From RBG-16-57-9 sp964462185 (GTDB lineage: Archaea > Thermoproteota > Bathyarchaeia > TCS64): a DNA stretch of 54,811 nt. Both the position numbers and the translations under genes were made by a program. Below are positions 24,773 through 33,639 of the stretch, piece after piece. How positions within the stretch are numbered: the stretch's first letter is position 1; every line of letters begins with the position of its first letter. The stretch is from contig CAYWWV010000006.1 of assembly GCA_964462185.1 (NCBI GenBank), positions 1 to 54,811 of the forward strand, written 5' to 3'. The notes below the pieces were generated by a model. That model saw nothing but the letters and a program-made list of their open reading frames with translations, did not search any database and was not told the origin of the DNA.

Positions 24773-26000
24773 AAGGGTGGTATCCGCCAGCCTGGGCTAC
24801 CTGTTGGCCCTCACCCTGGTGGCCTGGTTCCTAGTTCTCAACCAAGGCACCGTCTCCCTGCGCCCCCTGGGGCTCGCTGGAAGCCTCGACTTGGGCGCCT
24901 TCGGCCTGCCCCTCCTAGCCCTCATAGGCCTCCGATACCTGGCCTACCTAACAGGGGAACTGGTCTCGGGGGAGGTCTCCCAACCCCTGGAGGAAGGCCT
25001 CAGAACCTGGAGCCTTTCCGCATCCCTATACCTCCTAGCCTCAGAGGGCGTACTCCCCACCTGGTCTAAACCCCTCCTAGCATTCTACCTCTACGCCTCC
25101 ATCCTCTCCACCCTAGAGAGAGTCCTATCCACAATCCTCACAGAGGTCAACCCTCTCTTTGACCCCCTCCTCACCAGCGTCTACATCCTCATGGTTGGAT
25201 ACCTGGGCAGCAAGACTTGGATCACCGTCTACCCCCTCCTAGAAGCCTCCGCCTCCCAGAGCCCATACCTGGCCGTGATCCAACCCTTTATCCAGTCAGG
25301 GCTGGCTGAACCCGTCAACAAGGTCATCGTGGCCTCCACAGCCCTCGCCTCCGTGACGGCCCTCCTGGGGCTGGGAGCCGACAACCCCAACCCCACCTTG
25401 GACGCCCTGGGCTCCCAAGTCCAAGGAAGACTGCCCCAGATAACCCTCCTCTACTTCGCGGCCACCTACTACATCTTCTTCATCCGCCACTACCTATTCG
25501 AGACCAGCTTCCTCGACCCCCGCCTAATCACCGTGGGGGAGTGGCTCATGGTCTGCGCCGCCACCTACATGGGATACCATTGGGTAAGGGGCTACGCCGA
25601 GGAAAGGTTGCTGGCCCTAGACCTACCGGGAGACTGGGGCAGACACCTCCAAAAGGTGTCATGGGCGGGCGACCCCCACATGGAAAAGCTGGCCGGCCTT
25701 CTAAGAGGCTTTGTAGACCATGGACACAAGGACGAACTCGTAACACACCTAGCCATCCTGCTCCACCAATCGGGGCTGAGGGAGAGCCAGATCACCCAGA
25801 TCCTGGGCCTGCTAATCAACTACCGAGACCAACCCACCCCCAGAATAGGCTTCGCCTGGCAGGCTGAAAACACCCGGCGTCGAAACCTCCAACGCCGACT
25901 ACAGCTGGTCCACACCCTCATATCCGCCCTGCAAAGAGAGCCCCCAACCGGAGAGGTTGGAGGTGAAAAGGTGAACTATGATACCGCTCCATACAATTAA
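24756..26000 (+). CDS. Multi-spanning membrane protein of the TGase-MoxR-DUF58 operon
   Basis: The 414-aa protein starts GTG 24756 inside the end of the previous gene (overlap 17 nt). Its first 290 residues hold about six to eight membrane helices (SASLGYLLALTLVAWFLVLN, AFGLPLLALIGLRYLAYL, LLYFAATYYIFFIRHYLF). The remaining 120 residues are a charged cytosolic domain (GDWGRHLQKVSWAGDPHMEK; LAILLHQSGLRESQITQILG). I do not recognise the family. The operon suggests a membrane partner for MoxR-driven assembly or maturation of surface proteins. Confidence 0.7.
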   Translation: MEKNLRRVVSASLGYLLALTLVAWFLVLNQGTVSLRPLGLAGSLDLGAFGLPLLALIGLRYLAYLTGELVSGEVSQPLEEGLRTWSLSASLYLLASEGVLPTWSKPLLAFYLYASILSTLERVLSTILTEVNPLFDPLLTSVYILMVGYLGSKTWITVYPLLEASASQSPYLAVIQPFIQSGLAEPVNKVIVASTALASVTALLGLGADNPNPTLDALGSQVQGRLPQITLLYFAATYYIFFIRHYLFETSFLDPRLITVGEWLMVCAATYMGYHWVRGYAEERLLALDLPGDWGRHLQKVSWAGDPHMEKLAGLLRGFVDHGHKDELVTHLAILLHQSGLRESQITQILGLLINYRDQPTPRIGFAWQAENTRRRNLQRRLQLVHTLISALQREPPTGEVGGEKVNYDTAPYN

Positions 26001-26021
26001 AACCCGAAGGGCCTATTTCCC

Positions 26022-27011
26022 TTGGAGGGGTGCTCCATGCAGGTGGATGAGGTAAGGGAGCTGGCAGGGCAGGTTCTGGACCGGGTTCAAGCCTACTTCG
26101 TGGGCGACAGGCTTCTCCTGGAGAAGCTGCTCTCCGCCGCCCTGGCCAACGGCCACGTCTTGTTCGAGGACAATCCTGGGCTGGGTAAGACCCTTCTCGC
26201 CAAGATCTTCGCCCGGGTCACGGGGTGCACCTGGGGCCGCATACAGTTCACCCCCGATCTCATGCCCAGCGACATAACTGGGACCAAGGTTTGGAGGGCC
26301 AACACCAATGAGTTCACCCTGGAGAAGGGCCCAGTGTTCACCAACGTGCTGCTGGCAGACGAGATAAACAGAAGCCCCCCCAAGGTCCAGTCAGCCCTCT
26401 TGGAATGCATGGAGGAGCGCCAGGTCACCATCGAGGGGGAGACCCACCCCCTGGAGCGGCCCTTCTTCGTCATCGCCACCCAGAACCCCATAGAGCTGGA
26501 GGGAACCTACCCCCTCCCCGAAGCCCAGATGGACCGCTTCCTCCTCAAACTATCAACCGGCTACGTGGCCGACGAGGAGGCCGAGGCCACCATCCTGAAG
26601 AGGAGGGCGGAGTGGGGGGTGGACGACCCCACTAGTCTGGTGGAGAGGGTGACCACCCAGCAAGAGTTCCTGGAGATGCAGGACGCCGTGGAGCACAGGG
26701 TGCACGTGGACGACGAGGTCTACCTCTACATCGCCAGGCTGGTGAGGGCCACCAGGGAGAGCCCCTACGTGGAGGTGGGGGCCAGCCCCCGCGGCGGTTT
26801 AAGCCTCTTCAAAGCCAGCAAGGCCCACGCAGCCATCAATGGGAGGGACTATGTAATCCCCGACGACGTGAAGCTCTACGCCAGGGACGCCCTGGCCCAT
26901 AGACTCATCCTAAAGATGGAGTACGCCATGGAGGACCGGGTCTCCCCCCACGGCATTGTGGACCAGGTGCTGCAAACCGTCCCCGCCCCAGTGAAGGTTG
27001 AGAGAAGGTAG
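26022..27011 (+). CDS. MoxR-family AAA+ ATPase
   Basis: The 329-aa protein (or 324 from the internal ATG at MQVDEV) has Walker A ENPGLGKT-like DNPGLGKTLL, Walker B VLLADEINRSPPKVQSALLE, sensor 1 FFVIATQNPIELEGTYPLPE and the family's EAQMDRFLLK. MoxR ATPases act as chaperones for metal insertion or complex assembly and usually sit beside DUF58 and von Willebrand A or transglutaminase genes, as here. Confidence 0.95.
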   Translation: MEGCSMQVDEVRELAGQVLDRVQAYFVGDRLLLEKLLSAALANGHVLFEDNPGLGKTLLAKIFARVTGCTWGRIQFTPDLMPSDITGTKVWRANTNEFTLEKGPVFTNVLLADEINRSPPKVQSALLECMEERQVTIEGETHPLERPFFVIATQNPIELEGTYPLPEAQMDRFLLKLSTGYVADEEAEATILKRRAEWGVDDPTSLVERVTTQQEFLEMQDAVEHRVHVDDEVYLYIARLVRATRESPYVEVGASPRGGLSLFKASKAHAAINGRDYVIPDDVKLYARDALAHRLILKMEYAMEDRVSPHGIVDQVLQTVPAPVKVERR

Positions 27012-27016
27012 CGGGC

Positions 27017-28345
27017 TTGCTGACCAGGGAGGCCTTGAAGCTTCTGGCAAGCGCCATGGGCTTCGCCATCACCGGCATGGTCATGGGCAACCAGCTGCTC
27101 CTCCACCTGGGGCTGGCCTTCCTCGCGTTCACCCTCCTAGCCCTCAACATATCCCAGCCCCAGCTGTCAGGGTATCAGCCTCCCCCTGAGAGCATGGTGG
27201 TTTACGTTGACGACGATGTTGAGCTCAATCACCGCTTGGAGTTCCAGGGAGGACCCGGATTGGTGACCCTGGGCCAGAGCCTGCCCAGCCACTTCCAGTT
27301 GGTGGAGGGCGAAAACGTCTCAGCCCACTGGGTGGGGGGGAGGGGGGGCGCAGTCACCCACAGGTTTGTCTTCAAGTGCACTAGGAGGGGGGTCTACGTG
27401 CTGAGGGGGTTGAACTGGGAATCGCGACACCCCTTCAGGCTCCGCCCCACAGAGAAGGGGCGGCTGCCGGTTTCAACCGAGATAATCGTCAAGCCCCGCG
27501 CCCTCTCAGCCAAAAGAATCCGCAACCAGCGGGTCTTCACCAAGATCCCCATGCCCGCCGAATCCCAGACCAGGCTGGGGGTCCCCACCACCGACTTCCA
27601 GGAGCTGAGGGAGTACCGACCCGGGGACAGCTACCGCCACGTGAACTGGAAGGCCACAGCCAGGAGGATGAGGCCAGACCGTCGGCCAACTGTCAACGAG
27701 TACGAGCGGGAGGGGCGGAGAGTTGTCTTCATATTGCTGGATGTAAGCCCCAGGCTTGCATTGGGGAATAGCCTACGGAACTGTTTCGAATACGGGGTGC
27801 AGGCAGCCCTGGTGCTCTCAGAGTTCTACCTCTCCAGGCAGTGCATGGTGGGGCTTGTCCTCTTCAACAGCACCGGGGGGCAGAGCCTGCTAAAGCAGGC
27901 CCCCCCTGTCCAATTGTTCCCCGAGGCTGGGAAGATGCAGCTAACCAAGATCCAGCGGCTCCTCTTGGGGCTGGAGATGAGGGCCACCTCCACCACTTTG
28001 GCCGAGGCTGCTGGAAGGCTCAGGGGATACCTATGGGGGTCCAAGCCCCTCTTCATCTTGGTCACCAACTTGGGCGAGGAAAACCAAGCCTCCATAAAGG
28101 AGGGCATACGGGAGCTGAGAAAATACATACGAGGCCCCGCCCTGGGAAACCCCGTCCTCATCAACGTTAGCGGCTACAACCTGGCTGTTAGGAGGAGGGG
28201 GGAGAGGACCGCCGCCGGCCTCCTAAGGCTTTACGAGGATGCAAGGCTCCAATCCCTGGCGGGGATGGGGGTGAACACCTTGAACTGGGACCCCAGCCAG
28301 AGCTCCGTTGTGGAGGTTTTGCTGAGAGAGTTGAGGCGAAGATGA
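27017..28345 (+). CDS. DUF58 domain protein (MoxR partner)
   Basis: The 442-aa protein begins TTG 27017, has two hydrophobic helices at about 5-45 (SAMGFAITGMVMGNQLLLHL, AFLAFTLLALNIS), then a beta domain with VYVDDDVELNHRLEF, and the DUF58 signature FQELREYRPGDSYRHVNWKA with TARRMRPDRRPTVNEYEREG. A von Willebrand A-like region follows, with VVFILLDVSPRLALG carrying part of the metal-site strand. DUF58 proteins are membrane-anchored partners of MoxR. It is 5 nt from moxR and overlaps the next gene by ATGA. Confidence 0.9.
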   Translation: MLTREALKLLASAMGFAITGMVMGNQLLLHLGLAFLAFTLLALNISQPQLSGYQPPPESMVVYVDDDVELNHRLEFQGGPGLVTLGQSLPSHFQLVEGENVSAHWVGGRGGAVTHRFVFKCTRRGVYVLRGLNWESRHPFRLRPTEKGRLPVSTEIIVKPRALSAKRIRNQRVFTKIPMPAESQTRLGVPTTDFQELREYRPGDSYRHVNWKATARRMRPDRRPTVNEYEREGRRVVFILLDVSPRLALGNSLRNCFEYGVQAALVLSEFYLSRQCMVGLVLFNSTGGQSLLKQAPPVQLFPEAGKMQLTKIQRLLLGLEMRATSTTLAEAAGRLRGYLWGSKPLFILVTNLGEENQASIKEGIRELRKYIRGPALGNPVLINVSGYNLAVRRRGERTAAGLLRLYEDARLQSLAGMGVNTLNWDPSQSSVVEVLLRELRRR

Positions 28346-29055
28346 GTCGGCTGAGAACCTGGCTTAGGGCGTTCGAAACCCTGGTATCGGTGGTTTCCAG
28401 CTACCTGGCCCTATCCACCTTCCTGGAGAGCACCCTCTACAAGACCGTGGCCCGGGGGGTTGGGGAGGCGGCCCGGCTGATGGGGGTGGAGACCACCTCT
28501 CTGGGGGGAGTCTCCACCATCATCCCCCTCCTCCTGTCGGCCCTGGTAGCACTCAAGGTGATCTACGAACACCTACAGGGCAGGCCCGAGAACATCCTAA
28601 GCGTGTACCAGCTCAACCTCCTCCTGGTGACCCCTGAGGTGTTAAGCCACAGCAGGCTGGACTGGTTGAACCTGGTGGAGCAGCCCCAACTCCTGGAACC
28701 CACCCAAACCCCCACCCAGGCCTATCTGACCACCCTCCTAGTAGTCTCTGGCTACATAGCCCTATACTTCACAGCCCAGGCCCGGGAGTGGTGGGACGAA
28801 CTGGTCCAAAGGGGCGTGGACCCGGAGCCCGCTGAAAAATGCCTATCCCAGGAACTCATCCTAACCCTGAAAACTACATCTGTGGCGGCCCTCTCCTCCG
28901 CAGCGGCGTTCCTTGGGGTAACCAAGCTGGCACCAGCGGCTTTGAAGTGGCTGGGGGGCCGCCCCTACCTCTACCTGGCGCTGGGGGTCCCCGGCGCCAT
29001 CCTCTTGACGGCCTCCCTATGGGTTTTACTTTGGGAGCATGGTGGAGCCGACTAG
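28342..29055 (+). CDS. Membrane protein, last gene of the MoxR operon
   Basis: The 237-aa protein has an ATG overlapping the DUF58 stop (ATGA). It has about four to five hydrophobic helices (LVSVVSSYLALSTFLES, GGVSTIIPLLLSALVALKVI, AYLTTLLVVSGYIALYF, VAALSSAAAFLGVTKLAPAA, YLALGVPGAILLTASLWVLL). No recognised family. Its 3' end overlaps that of the convergent zinc-ribbon gene by 4 nt. Confidence 0.65.
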   Translation: MSRLRTWLRAFETLVSVVSSYLALSTFLESTLYKTVARGVGEAARLMGVETTSLGGVSTIIPLLLSALVALKVIYEHLQGRPENILSVYQLNLLLVTPEVLSHSRLDWLNLVEQPQLLEPTQTPTQAYLTTLLVVSGYIALYFTAQAREWWDELVQRGVDPEPAEKCLSQELILTLKTTSVAALSSAAAFLGVTKLAPAALKWLGGRPYLYLALGVPGAILLTASLWVLLWEHGGAD

Positions 29056-30047
29056 GACTCCAAGATGTTGTAGGCCTCGGCCAGGGTCTCCTTCATCAAG
29101 GCCGTAAGCTCGTTGGAGACCCCCTCCACCTCGTCCAAGTCGCTGTACCCCCTCTCAGACATGGCTTTAAGCTCCTCCACCTCCTCCTCTGGGATGAGGC
29201 CTCTGAGATTTTCGACGTACCGGATCCCCGCCTTGGCGTTGCCTATCTCCCTCTCCAAGTTCTCAATGTCCCACCTGTAGGCAGGCGCCTTCACGGCGTA
29301 CTCCTCCTCGCTGGCGTCCCCAATGCTACGCCTGGTCTCCAAGAGGTCGAAGTCCTTCCTAGCGTTGATTAAGGCCTCCTCCATCCGCTCCAGGTCTGCC
29401 TTAAGCCTCCTTAGGATCTCATCCCTCCTGCTAACCCACCTCCGCCCCTGCTCCAAGTAGCTCTCAAACAGCTTCTTGAAGGTCTCCTCCTTCACCTGGC
29501 TCTCCCGAAGGAGCCTCACCAATCTAACCTTCAGGGTGATGTTCTTAGCCAAGTTCTCCATAACCTCCTTCGTCAGGGGGTCTGGAGCGTACTCTATCTT
29601 TATCTCCTCCATGAACTCCTCCTCTTCCTGGGACTCTTCGGGGGGAGTCTGCTCCACCTCCTCGGCCTCCAACCTGGGCTCCTCTACCTCGAGGGGTGGT
29701 TCCTCGGGTTCAGCCTCCCAGATGGGCTCCAGGGCTGGCGCCGAGGGCTCCAAGGGCTCCTCCTGTGCAGCCTCGACCATTGGAGGCTCCTCGGCCTCCA
29801 ACTCAGGGGTCTCCACCTCCTCTGGCTCCAGGGCACCCTCCTCCCCCTCCTCCTCAACTAAGACCTCCACGGGTGGCGCGATCTCTACAGTCATCTCCAC
29901 CTCTTCCTCTTCTTTTGGGGCTTCCTCCTTGGGTTGGGTGGGTGGCTGTAGTTTGTATAGTGGGTAGCCGCAGTTCAAGCAGTACAGGGTTTTGGGCACG
30001 TCTTCCTGGCAGTTGGGGCAGTGGATTACCTCAGATCTTTCACTCAA
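29052..30047 (-). CDS. Zinc-ribbon protein with long acidic linker and coiled-coil domain
   Basis: I prefer TTG 30047 (LSERSEVIHCPNC), which has a GGGGGATG site upstream; the frame extends to 30089. The product, about 331 aa, has a zinc ribbon (CPNCQEDVPKTLYCLNC), then about 115 residues rich in Glu and Pro, then a helical, coiled-coil region (NLAKNITLKVRLVRLLRESQ, RRWVSRRDEILRRLKADLER, DASEEEYAVKAPAYRWDIEN). It ends in a short helical domain. Such ribbon-acidic linker-coil architecture resembles cytoskeletal or division-related proteins of TACK archaea (CdvA-like proteins have similar coils), but I cannot name a family. Confidence 0.6.
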   Translation of the reverse strand: MSERSEVIHCPNCQEDVPKTLYCLNCGYPLYKLQPPTQPKEEAPKEEEEVEMTVEIAPPVEVLVEEEGEEGALEPEEVETPELEAEEPPMVEAAQEEPLEPSAPALEPIWEAEPEEPPLEVEEPRLEAEEVEQTPPEESQEEEEFMEEIKIEYAPDPLTKEVMENLAKNITLKVRLVRLLRESQVKEETFKKLFESYLEQGRRWVSRRDEILRRLKADLERMEEALINARKDFDLLETRRSIGDASEEEYAVKAPAYRWDIENLEREIGNAKAGIRYVENLRGLIPEEEVEELKAMSERGYSDLDEVEGVSNELTALMKETLAEAYNILES

Positions 30048-30171
30048 TAAGCATCCCCCAGATATCCTCAACATATGAGAGTATCCCAATCATTAATAAA
30101 CTAACCCGGCCCAACCTGGGGCAACGGATTTAACCCCACAACCCCCCAATACAACAACCGGCGGGAAAACC

Positions 30172-31400
30172 ATGGGCGACAGCCTCAAAGACCTGGCAAG
30201 AGCCACCACCAGGAGCAGCCTAATCCTCCTCCTGGGCCAGGTTTCCTCCACGGCTATCCTCGCCGTGGGGATGCTCCTAGTGGCCCGCCTCCTAGGCCCC
30301 ATAAACTTCGGCTCCTACTCTAAAGCCCAGTCTGTGGTGAGCACCGCTAGTATCCTCATGAACCTGGGGGTTAACCAAGCCATGGTCTACCACCTGGCCA
30401 GGCTCCGCCACCAGGGGGAGAAGGGAATGATAAAGGTCTACCTGGAGACGGGGGCAGCCATCAGCCTAGGGGTCTCAACGGTCTTCGCCCTGGCCCTCCT
30501 GCTTTCCTCGGGCTTCATAGCCAGGAACCTCTACCACGAACCCCAGCAGGAGGTGTACCTCAAAGTATTCTCCCTCAGCCTGGTAGGCCAAGGCCTCTCC
30601 CTCCTGGCCCAGGGGGTCACCGTTGGGTTCGAGCGTATGCACCTCCGCAGCCTCCTCCAGGTCTCCTACTCCCTCTTCAAGAGCCTGGTCTCCCCCCTAC
30701 TGGTCTTCATGGGGCTGGGAACCATAGGGGCGGTGGTTGGCCACACCTCCCCCATACTCCTCAGCGGCGCCCTGGGAGCCCTCTTCGTAGCCATGATCTA
30801 CAGGGAGGTGGGGGGTGAGGCCCGGCCCCTCAGCCACGTGGAGGCGGCTCGAAGCATACTGGGGTATGGGTTTCCCCTTTATCTGTCCAACATGATGACC
30901 AGCATACTCCCCCAGATATTCACCGTCTTCCTAGCATCCCAGGTCTCCAACTACCACCTTGGAAACTACGCCGTAACCCTCTACTTCAGCGTCCTCCTAA
31001 GCTTCATAACCATGCCCATAGCCACAGCCGTCTTCCCCCTCTTCTCCAAACTGGAGAAAGAAGAAAGGGCCTTGGGCTTCCTGTACACCAACGCAGTGAA
31101 GTACACCACTCTTCTAGGCTACCCCATCATATTTGCAGTGCTAGCGCTTTCCGACGAGATAGTGGAAACCATATTCCAGGACAAATACCCCCTGGCCGGG
31201 GGATACCTAAGGCTCTTCATCCTAGGATTCCTAACGGTGGGCCTGGGGAGCGTTTGCAATGGCTCCTTCCTGAATGGGCAGGGTAGGAGTGAGGTGAATT
31301 TTAGGAGCACCCTGGCCAAGTTTCTGGTGAGCATCCCCCTGGGCTATTTGGGGGTCAAGCTTTTCGGCGTGGAGGGGCTGCTAGTGGTCTTCATAGTGGG
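30172..31400 (+). CDS. Flippase of the polysaccharide transporter (Wzx/MATE-like) superfamily, 3' end lost in gap
   Basis: At least 409 aa. The protein has many membrane helices in the MOP-flippase pattern: SLILLLGQVSSTAILAVGML, VARLLGPINFGSYSKAQSVV near the start, LGYGFPLYLSNMMTSILPQI in the middle, and ITMPIATAVFPLFSKLEKEE. These transporters flip lipid-linked oligosaccharides for surface glycans or S-layer glycoproteins. The frame runs into the N gap at 31401. Usual length is 430-500 aa, so the end is missing. The apparent fusion with the response regulator after the gap is an artefact. Confidence 0.88.
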
Positions 31401-31500
31401 NNNNNNNNNNNNNNNNNNNNNNNNNNNNNNNNNNNNNNNNNNNNNNNNNNNNNNNNNNNNNNNNNNNNNNNNNNNNNNNNNNNNNNNNNNNNNNNNNNNN
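31401..31500. other. Assembly gap 2 (100 N)
   Basis: The gap lies between the flippase 3' end and the response-regulator gene. The two flanks share no obvious overlap, so real sequence of unknown length is missing, including the flippase C-terminus and probably the start of the next gene. Confidence 0.9.
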
Positions 31501-32673
31501 GGGTGGAGGGGGAGTACTACGAAGCACAACATTCAAACACAGTGGGGGGCCCTGGACCCCGAGTGGGGCTCAGACGAGGTCCGAGTCCTGTATGTGGATG
31601 ATGAGGAGAGCCAGCTGCATCTCTTCACCGAGGCCTTGAAGCACTTGGATCCCTCTATAGAGGTATCTGTCTGCGACTCCCCTTTTAAGGCGCTGGAGCT
31701 TTTGGACAGAGGGTTCTACCACTGCTTGGTCTCAGACTACAATATGCCTGGTATGACTGGGGTGGAGCTGGCCCGCCGCGTCAAAGCGTCCAAGGGCCTA
31801 CCCGTAATACTTTTCTCGGGTAGAAGCCTGGAAGAGTTGACTCCACGGGCTATAGGGGCTGGCGTAGACGACATCGTGAGGAAGGAGGTGGACCCTTGGG
31901 TCTACACTGTGTTGGTGCGTAGGGTCCGGCAGCTTGTGGAGCGGTTCCGGGGCTCCCAGCTCTTTCAGGCCGCCTTCCACCTCTACCCTGAACCCTGCAT
32001 AGTGGCTGTCTCGGGTCGGGTGGTGGCCGCCAACAAGGCGTGTTCGGATTTGCTGGGGTTTGAGGAGGGTGATTTGGAGGGGGCCAGCCTCCTGGAGGTT
32101 TTCCGGGGGGATGCCCGAACCATGGTTTTGTCGGGTAGCGTGGTCTACCAACCCCCCGACTACACGTTCCAAGTGGAGGCTTTAACCCCTGCGGGAGGGG
32201 TTAAGTCTCTGAGGGTGAGGGCCTTCAACACCTACTACCTGGGGCAGCCAGCCCAGATATTGTTTCTAAAGGACGCTGTTTTGGAGGATGGGGAGAGGGC
32301 GAGGTGGGAAAGGTTGGAGTGGAACCTGGAGGGCTTCTTGGAGGAGTCCCTCGTGGGGGTGGCCCTGGTGGACCAGGAGGGGGGGCTGGTAAGGTGTAAC
32401 CGTTTCTTCGCCCAAGCCTTCGGCTTGGAGGAGGGTTGCCGGGTTTTCAAACTGTTGGAGGAGCCCCGTTTCCTCAGGAGGCTGGGGGGCTCCCTCCTAC
32501 CAGGCAGCACCCACCTCTTCCAAGAGGAGCTGGACTTCAGCAAGCTGAGGGCGGGGGGATACCTGGAGACCTCTAGGAGCGACACAGCCTGTTTCAAGCT
32601 CTTGGTTAGGCCTTGGGCGGATGGCGACGGGTGGCTCTACTTGGTGGAGGCCCTCGAGGAGAAATCCAGGTAG
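31501..32673 (+). CDS. Response regulator with two PAS-like domains, 5' end in gap
   Basis: No ATG, GTG or TTG precedes the receiver domain after the gap, so the start is lost. About 390 aa are visible. The receiver domain has the acidic pair in RVLYVDDEES, the phospho-acceptor Asp in HCLVSDYNMPGMTGVEL, ILFSGRS and the Lys in VRKEVD. Two PAS-like domains follow (about HLYPEPCIVAVSGRVVAANK and NLEGFLEESLVGVALVDQEG). There is no histidine-kinase or DNA-binding part, so it is a sensory relay protein whose partner kinase is elsewhere. Codon use is consistent with its surroundings. Confidence 0.85.
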   Translation, partial: GWRGSTTKHNIQTQWGALDPEWGSDEVRVLYVDDEESQLHLFTEALKHLDPSIEVSVCDSPFKALELLDRGFYHCLVSDYNMPGMTGVELARRVKASKGLPVILFSGRSLEELTPRAIGAGVDDIVRKEVDPWVYTVLVRRVRQLVERFRGSQLFQAAFHLYPEPCIVAVSGRVVAANKACSDLLGFEEGDLEGASLLEVFRGDARTMVLSGSVVYQPPDYTFQVEALTPAGGVKSLRVRAFNTYYLGQPAQILFLKDAVLEDGERARWERLEWNLEGFLEESLVGVALVDQEGGLVRCNRFFAQAFGLEEGCRVFKLLEEPRFLRRLGGSLLPGSTHLFQEELDFSKLRAGGYLETSRSDTACFKLLVRPWADGDGWLYLVEALEEKSR

Positions 32674-32680
32674 ATCGACG

Positions 32681-33289
32681 CTAGTTCTTAGGGGTCTCTA
32701 GGAGCTCGCTCTTCCTGACACCCACGTGTCGCAGTGCGGTGACGTTCTTGGCCCTGTTGTAGACATCGCTTGCCAGCTTCCCCAGCACCATCTCATGGAC
32801 CAGCTGGTCGAAGGTCAAAGTGGCTGCCTTCTCCTCCACAATCTCCTGCATTATCTTGCGGATGGCGTGCTCCTGGCTGGTCTTTATCCTGGTCTGGGTC
32901 ATGGCGGTGACCACCACCTTCACCCTATACCCATCGGAGGTGTAAACCCTGAAGTACCCGTCTACCTTGGTGCTCCTCCGCCTAACAAGGCTTCTAAGGT
33001 AGTCACGCAGATACTCGTGGCCCTTGAAGATGGTGCGAGCCTCATGGCCCTCCACATCAACCACCTGGAAGTAGAGTTTTAGGTACTCCTGGCTGAAATC
33101 CCCTGTTATGGAGGCCAGGGTTGTCTCGAACACCCTGCCCAAGACCTTCCCCGGGTCGTCGCTGGGGGTTTCACCCACCTTGGTTTCGCCGAAGTATGGG
33201 GGGAGTATGATGTCGTACCATTCCTTGTTCCGCCACTTGTCTCTACTTGCTCTGGACAATTTGCCCTTTTCACCTGGGTTTAGTGACAC
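32681..33289 (-). CDS. rps3ae: 30S ribosomal protein eS1 (S3Ae)
   Basis: The 202-aa protein has the archaeal/eukaryotic S3Ae blocks: RDKWRNKEWYDIILPPYFGE, GRVFETTLASITGDFSQEYL, LKLYFQVVDVEGHEARTIFK and RVYTSDGYRVKVVVTAMTQT. It sits on the small subunit platform near the mRNA exit. The start is GTG 33289. A clear TATA box (CCTATATATGG on the reverse strand, 33305-33315) lies very close upstream, which implies a short or absent leader. The preceding pcc1 gene has a separate promoter. Confidence 0.95.
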   Translation of the reverse strand: MSLNPGEKGKLSRASRDKWRNKEWYDIILPPYFGETKVGETPSDDPGKVLGRVFETTLASITGDFSQEYLKLYFQVVDVEGHEARTIFKGHEYLRDYLRSLVRRRSTKVDGYFRVYTSDGYRVKVVVTAMTQTRIKTSQEHAIRKIMQEIVEEKAATLTFDQLVHEMVLGKLASDVYNRAKNVTALRHVGVRKSELLETPKN

Positions 33290-33304
33290 GTACTTGCAGT
33301 CAGT

Positions 33305-33315
33305 CCATATATAGG
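33305..33315 (-). promoter_or_regulatory. TATA box of rps3ae
   Basis: The reverse strand reads CCTATATATGG about 20 nt before the GTG start at 33289. It is one of the best TATA matches in the window. Confidence 0.6.
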
Positions 33316-33329
33316 TTTTGACTGTGGGG

Positions 33330-33608
33330 CTACTGGGTCTGCCCTCCCCTGGTGTCCAGGGCCTTGGCCTCCTCCAGCACCCTCTCGGCTGCCTGAATGC
33401 ACTCCAGTAGGTCGTCCAATGTGGCTATGAGGGTGCCCAGCATGGCCTCCGACTCCATCCTTAGGGTGAGGAGGGAGCCGTCTACCTGGGAGTGTATTTT
33501 AATGGTTTCAGGGGCCTCCAAGTTATCGGGGGATACGGCCTCCATCACCGAGTCTGCCTCCCTGGGGTCTCTAAACCCTATCTGGATGGTGCACCTAGCC
33601 CTGACCAT
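33330..33608 (-). CDS. pcc1: KEOPS complex subunit Pcc1
   Basis: Pcc1 is the dimerising subunit of KEOPS, which makes N6-threonylcarbamoyl-adenosine at position 37 of tRNAs reading ANN codons. The 92-aa protein has the Pcc1 strand-helix-strand pattern, with DPREADSVMEAVSPDN, then SLLTLRMESEAMLGTLIATL and a final helix DDLLECIQAAERVL. It sits between the DHH phosphoesterase and eS1 genes, as in many archaea. Kae1 and Bud32 are in this window at 36.8-38.4 kb. Confidence 0.9.
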   Translation of the reverse strand: MVRARCTIQIGFRDPREADSVMEAVSPDNLEAPETIKIHSQVDGSLLTLRMESEAMLGTLIATLDDLLECIQAAERVLEEAKALDTRGGQTQ

Positions 33609-33630
33609 GGGGGTGTAGGTCTCCCTGTTG

Positions 33631-33636
33631 TTTATA
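33631..33636 (-). promoter_or_regulatory. TATA box of pcc1
   Basis: The reverse strand reads CCCTATAAAC, with the TATAAA core centred 26 nt before the pcc1 ATG at 33608. That spacing implies a leaderless transcript although the genes are packed. Confidence 0.5.
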
Positions 33637-33639
33637 GGG

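Noticed and set aside
30172..32673. Single 833-aa flippase-response regulator fusion
   Set aside because: The frame crosses 100 N; flippase and receiver domains are not a known fusion and the gap length is arbitrary.
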